Below, in pieces: positions 61,230 to 64,000 of a stretch of DNA of 64,000 nucleotides (positions within the stretch are counted from its first letter, which is position 1; every line of letters starts with the position of its first letter). The notes below the pieces were generated by a model. It was not told where the DNA came from. It was given only the letters and a program-made list of their open reading frames with translations, and made no database searches. The DNA comes from Exiguobacterium sp. s124 (GTDB lineage Bacteria > Bacillota > Bacilli > Exiguobacteriales > Exiguobacteriaceae), in NCBI RefSeq assembly GCF_018617485.1, contig NZ_JACSKH010000001.1:310001-374000 (forward strand). Direction: 5' to 3'. Made by a program: the position numbers and the translations under genes.

Positions 61230-62414
61230 ATGCTTTCATTTGACATGGAACAGCTGAGACAACAATTCGAGGAGGTATTCGCCGCACCAGCGGATCGGTC
61301 GTTCTTCGCGCCGGGCCGCATCAACTTGATCGGCGAGCACACCGACTATAACGGGGGGCACGTCTTCCCGTGTGCAATCACGTTCGGGACGTACGGTCTC
61401 GTGAAAAAACGCGAGGACGACGTGATTCGTGTCTACTCGCTCAACTTTGAAGAGGTCGGCATCGTCACGTTCCCGGTGACGGACGATGCGTATGAGGCGA
61501 GCCACGATTGGGCGAACTACGTGAAAGGGGTCGTCACGCTTCTTCGTAAAGACGGACACGACATCAATGGGTTCGACTTTCTTCTCGCGGGCAATATCCC
61601 GAACGGGGCGGGTCTCTCGTCATCGGCCTCCCTCGAACTCGTGACGGCTTATATGTTAAATGAAGTGTACGGTCTCGGTCTCGAACGGCTTGACCTTGTC
61701 CGGCTCGGGCAACGGGTCGAGAACACGTTCATCGGCGTCAACAGTGGCATCATGGACCAGTTCGCCATCGGGATGGGCAAGGCCGAACAGGCGATGCTCC
61801 TCGATTGTGAGACGCTCCATCATGACTATGCGCCGATCTCGCTCGACGGGTACGACATCGTCATCATGAACACGAACAAACGTCGGGAACTCGCCGACTC
61901 GAAATATAACGAACGTCGACGCGAATGCGACACGGCGCTCGGGTTGATTCAACCCAAACACGAGGTGGACGCTCTCGGACAGTTGTCGATGGATGCGTTC
62001 GAACAGGTCGCGATTGACTTGCCGGAGACACTTCGCAAACGGGCACGTCATGCCGTCTCGGAGAACGAGCGGACGAAACTCGCTTACACCGCCCTGCAGG
62101 AAGGACGCCTTGAGACGTTCGGTCAGTTGATGAACGCCTCGCACGCCTCGCTCCGGGACGATTACGAAGTGACTGGTCTTGAACTCGACACGCTCGTCGC
62201 AGCCGCGCAAGGCTGTGACGGTGTCATCGGTGCCCGCATGACAGGTGCTGGATTCGGTGGCTGTGCCATCGCCATCGTCCGTCAAGACAAGACGGAAGCG
62301 ATGATTCAAGAGACGTCGGACCGTTATGTGGCGACAATTGGCTATGCGCCGACGTGTTACATCGCCTCGGTCGGGGACGGTGTCCGAGAACTCGTAGAGG
62401 AGGAAGTGAAATGA
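61230..62414 (+). CDS. galK: galactokinase
   Basis: 394 residues. The signature PGRINLIGEHTDYNGG, the GHMP ATP loop AGLSSSASLELV and TGAGFGGCAIAI are all present. It converts galactose to galactose 1-phosphate. The ATG follows GGAAGGGATGA. It overlaps galE by four bases. Confidence 0.95.
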   Translation: MLSFDMEQLRQQFEEVFAAPADRSFFAPGRINLIGEHTDYNGGHVFPCAITFGTYGLVKKREDDVIRVYSLNFEEVGIVTFPVTDDAYEASHDWANYVKGVVTLLRKDGHDINGFDFLLAGNIPNGAGLSSSASLELVTAYMLNEVYGLGLERLDLVRLGQRVENTFIGVNSGIMDQFAIGMGKAEQAMLLDCETLHHDYAPISLDGYDIVIMNTNKRRELADSKYNERRRECDTALGLIQPKHEVDALGQLSMDAFEQVAIDLPETLRKRARHAVSENERTKLAYTALQEGRLETFGQLMNASHASLRDDYEVTGLELDTLVAAAQGCDGVIGARMTGAGFGGCAIAIVRQDKTEAMIQETSDRYVATIGYAPTCYIASVGDGVRELVEEEVK

Positions 62415-63415
62415 GTGTACTCGTTGTTGGCGGTGCCGGATATATCGGTTCGCACGCCGTTCGTGCCTTGTTGAAAGAAGGGGAAGACGTCGTCATCCTC
62501 GACAATCTGCAGACAGGACATGTCGAGTCGATTCCGCACGATGTCCGTTTTTATGTAGGCGACTTGCGTGACCGCGCGTTCGTGAAAGACGTGTTTGTAA
62601 AAGAGACGATCACGGACGTCCTCCATTTCGCGGCGAATTCGCTTGTCGGCGAATCGATGACGGACCCGCTCGCCTACTATGACAATAACGTTTTCGGAAC
62701 ACAGATCCTTCTCGAGACGATGCGCGATACCGGGGTGAAGCGCATCGTCTTCTCCTCGACGGCTGCGACGTACGGGGACCAGACGGTCATGCCGATCGAT
62801 GAGACGGCGCTCACGAATCCGACGAATACGTACGGGGCGACGAAGCTTGCGATGGAGTCGATGATTCGCTGGTGTGACCAGGCGCATGGGATTCGCTCGG
62901 TCGCACTCCGTTACTTCAACGTCGCCGGCGCGATTGCGACCGGTGAGATCGGTGAAGACCATGACCCGGAGACGCATCTCGTCCCAATAGTCCTTCAAGT
63001 GGCGAACGGGCAGCGTGACGCGATCACCGTGTTCGGTGACGACTATGCGACAGAAGACGGGACGTGTATTCGCGACTACATTCACGTCCAAGACCTCGTC
63101 GACGCGCACATATTAGCGCTCCGTTATTTACGAGAAGACGGTGCGAGTGACGTCTTCAACCTCGGGACGGCGAACGGTCTATCGGTGCTCGAAATCATTG
63201 AGGCGGCACGCCGCGTGACGGGACATGACATCCCGGTCCGACTCGGGGAACGCCGTGCCGGCGACCCGGCCAAATTGATCGCCTCGTCTGAGAAGGCGAG
63301 ACGCATCCTCGGATGGACACCGACCCGTTCAGACGTCGAGACGATTTTGACGGACGCATGGAACTGGCATGCGACCCATCCGTTCGGTTATCAGGTGAAA
63401 GAGGTGAGACGATGA
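62411..63415 (+). CDS. galE: UDP-glucose 4-epimerase
   Basis: 334 residues from the ATG after AGAGGAGGAAG. Extended SDR: VVGGAGYIGSHAVRAL, SSTAATYGD, YGATKLAME (YxxxK) and RYFNVAGA. It interconverts UDP-galactose and UDP-glucose. An upstream in-frame start at 62354 lies within galK. It ends by overlapping galT. Confidence 0.94.
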   Translation: MSVLVVGGAGYIGSHAVRALLKEGEDVVILDNLQTGHVESIPHDVRFYVGDLRDRAFVKDVFVKETITDVLHFAANSLVGESMTDPLAYYDNNVFGTQILLETMRDTGVKRIVFSSTAATYGDQTVMPIDETALTNPTNTYGATKLAMESMIRWCDQAHGIRSVALRYFNVAGAIATGEIGEDHDPETHLVPIVLQVANGQRDAITVFGDDYATEDGTCIRDYIHVQDLVDAHILALRYLREDGASDVFNLGTANGLSVLEIIEAARRVTGHDIPVRLGERRAGDPAKLIASSEKARRILGWTPTRSDVETILTDAWNWHATHPFGYQVKEVRR

Positions 63416-64000
63416 TCGACGTGACGATTGAGGCACTCGTTGAGGCGGCGATTCGTGCAGAGCTCATTGATGAGCAGGACCGTATCTATTCGCGGAACCG
63501 TGTGCTCGCAAAACTGAACAAGCTTGATTTTGATGTCCCACGTTTTGTGTCGGAGATGCAGATCCCTGAGTTGCTCGAGCAATTGGTCGCGTATGCGGTG
63601 GAGACGAACATCATCGAGCCAATCCTTGAGGAAAAAGACCGTTTCATGGCAGAAATCATGGATATCTTCGTCTCGAAGCCGTCGGAAGTGACACGTCGTT
63701 TCAATGAACTCCGCGAGACGGACGTCACAGCGGCGACGGACTATTTCTATCGGATGAGCCAGGCGTCAAACTATATCCAGACGCGGCGAATCGCGAACAA
63801 CATCACGTACAAGGCACCGACCCGCTACGGCACGCTCGACATCACAATCAACTTGTCGAAGCCGGAGAAGGACCCACGTGAGATCGCACTCGCCCGGACA
63901 CAACCGACGCCGACGTCGAACTATCCGAAAGGACTGCTCGCGATTGAGAACGAAGGATACGGCGGTCACTTGAAGCACCCGGCGCGTGCGAACCATCGCA
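63412..64000 (+). CDS. galT: galactose-1-phosphate uridylyltransferase, 3' end outside the window
   Basis: The first 196 codons are present. The sequence resembles the Firmicutes class of GalT: VEAAIRAELIDEQDRIYSRNR, MQIPELLEQLVAYA, LITINLSKPEKDP-like (ITINLSKPEKDPREIALAR) and TPTSNYPKGLLAIENEGY. It converts galactose 1-phosphate plus UDP-glucose to UDP-galactose and glucose 1-phosphate, completing the Leloir pathway with galK and galE. The ATG overlaps the galE stop codon. Confidence 0.9.
   Translation, partial: MIDVTIEALVEAAIRAELIDEQDRIYSRNRVLAKLNKLDFDVPRFVSEMQIPELLEQLVAYAVETNIIEPILEEKDRFMAEIMDIFVSKPSEVTRRFNELRETDVTAATDYFYRMSQASNYIQTRRIANNITYKAPTRYGTLDITINLSKPEKDPREIALARTQPTPTSNYPKGLLAIENEGYGGHLKHPARANHR

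Noticed and set aside
61656-62309. 217-codon minus-strand frame antisense to galK
   Set aside because: Shadow of the galK reading frame, with no independent support.
62357-63109. 250-codon minus-strand open frame antisense to galE
   Set aside because: It is fully antisense to galE, has no family match and no plausible promoter or ribosome site.
1-64000. CRISPR arrays, tRNA, rRNA and known riboswitches
   Set aside because: No regularly spaced repeats, tRNA-like cloverleaf, rRNA signature or c-di-GMP/c-di-AMP riboswitch consensus was noticed when reading the intergenic regions.

Overview
The window looks like the chromosome of a low-to-medium GC Gram-positive bacterium of the order Bacillales. 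Exiguobacterium is my best guess (inference from gene content and overall look; no marker gene is present). Support comes from AGGAGG-type ribosome binding sites, CcpA-type cre boxes, LytR-CpsA-Psr wall ligases, a split BY-kinase/PHP-phosphatase pair and YerD-like and short 6-phosphogluconate dehydrogenase genes. Most of the window has balanced composition. The stretches 29.9-41 kb and 49.5-52.1 kb are visibly AT-rich and look acquired.

Layout. 0.1-3.5 kb: two membrane c-di-GMP genes. 3.6-5 kb: a polysaccharide deacetylase and a GNAT acetyltransferase. 5-12.5 kb: a gluconate module (gnd, gntP, gntK) with an RpiR-type regulator, separated by an MHYT-PAS-GGDEF-EAL protein. Three identical 11-bp boxes in the gnd and rpiR promoters suggest the regulator's operators. 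12.6-18.3 kb: housekeeping and hypothetical genes, including a second 6-phosphogluconate dehydrogenase. 18.7-24.7 kb: cell-envelope genes (two LCP ligases flanking a YihY-type membrane protein, an apparently inactive GH13-like protein, a membrane/SH3-like protein).

24.9-40.8 kb: a Wzx/Wzy-dependent exopolysaccharide locus. It has a kinase modulator, BY-kinase and PHP phosphatase, a possible transcription attenuator, then nucleotide-sugar enzymes, a priming transferase, three glycosyltransferases, flippase, polymerase, an acetyltransferase and a toroid protein of unknown function. The TviB/TviC-like pair predicts N-acetylgalactosaminuronic acid in the polymer.

41.3-47.8 kb: a complete lasso-peptide biosynthetic cluster of the Firmicutes type that carries a C-terminal-serine kinase and a nucleotidyltransferase-like protein. 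The 34-codon precursor gene at 44257-44361 is too short for routine gene callers. Its likely core is ESGIPGGSDLFAETS, with a probable macrolactam to Asp9 and a C-terminal Ser for the kinase.

47.8-52.1 kb: a tyrosine recombinase and a small sigma-70-like gene on the minus strand lie next to an AT-rich three-gene operon (ComF-like phosphoribosyltransferase, divergent DprA, HAD hydrolase). This operon is the best candidate in the window for an undescribed nucleotide-signalling or defence system. 52.2-64 kb: a galactoside utilisation operon controlled by a ROK repressor and CcpA, with an ABC importer lacking its own ATPase, GH42 beta-galactosidase, GH36 alpha-galactosidase, galK, galE and galT (cut by the window end). 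No rRNA, tRNA, CRISPR array or intact insertion sequence was seen.
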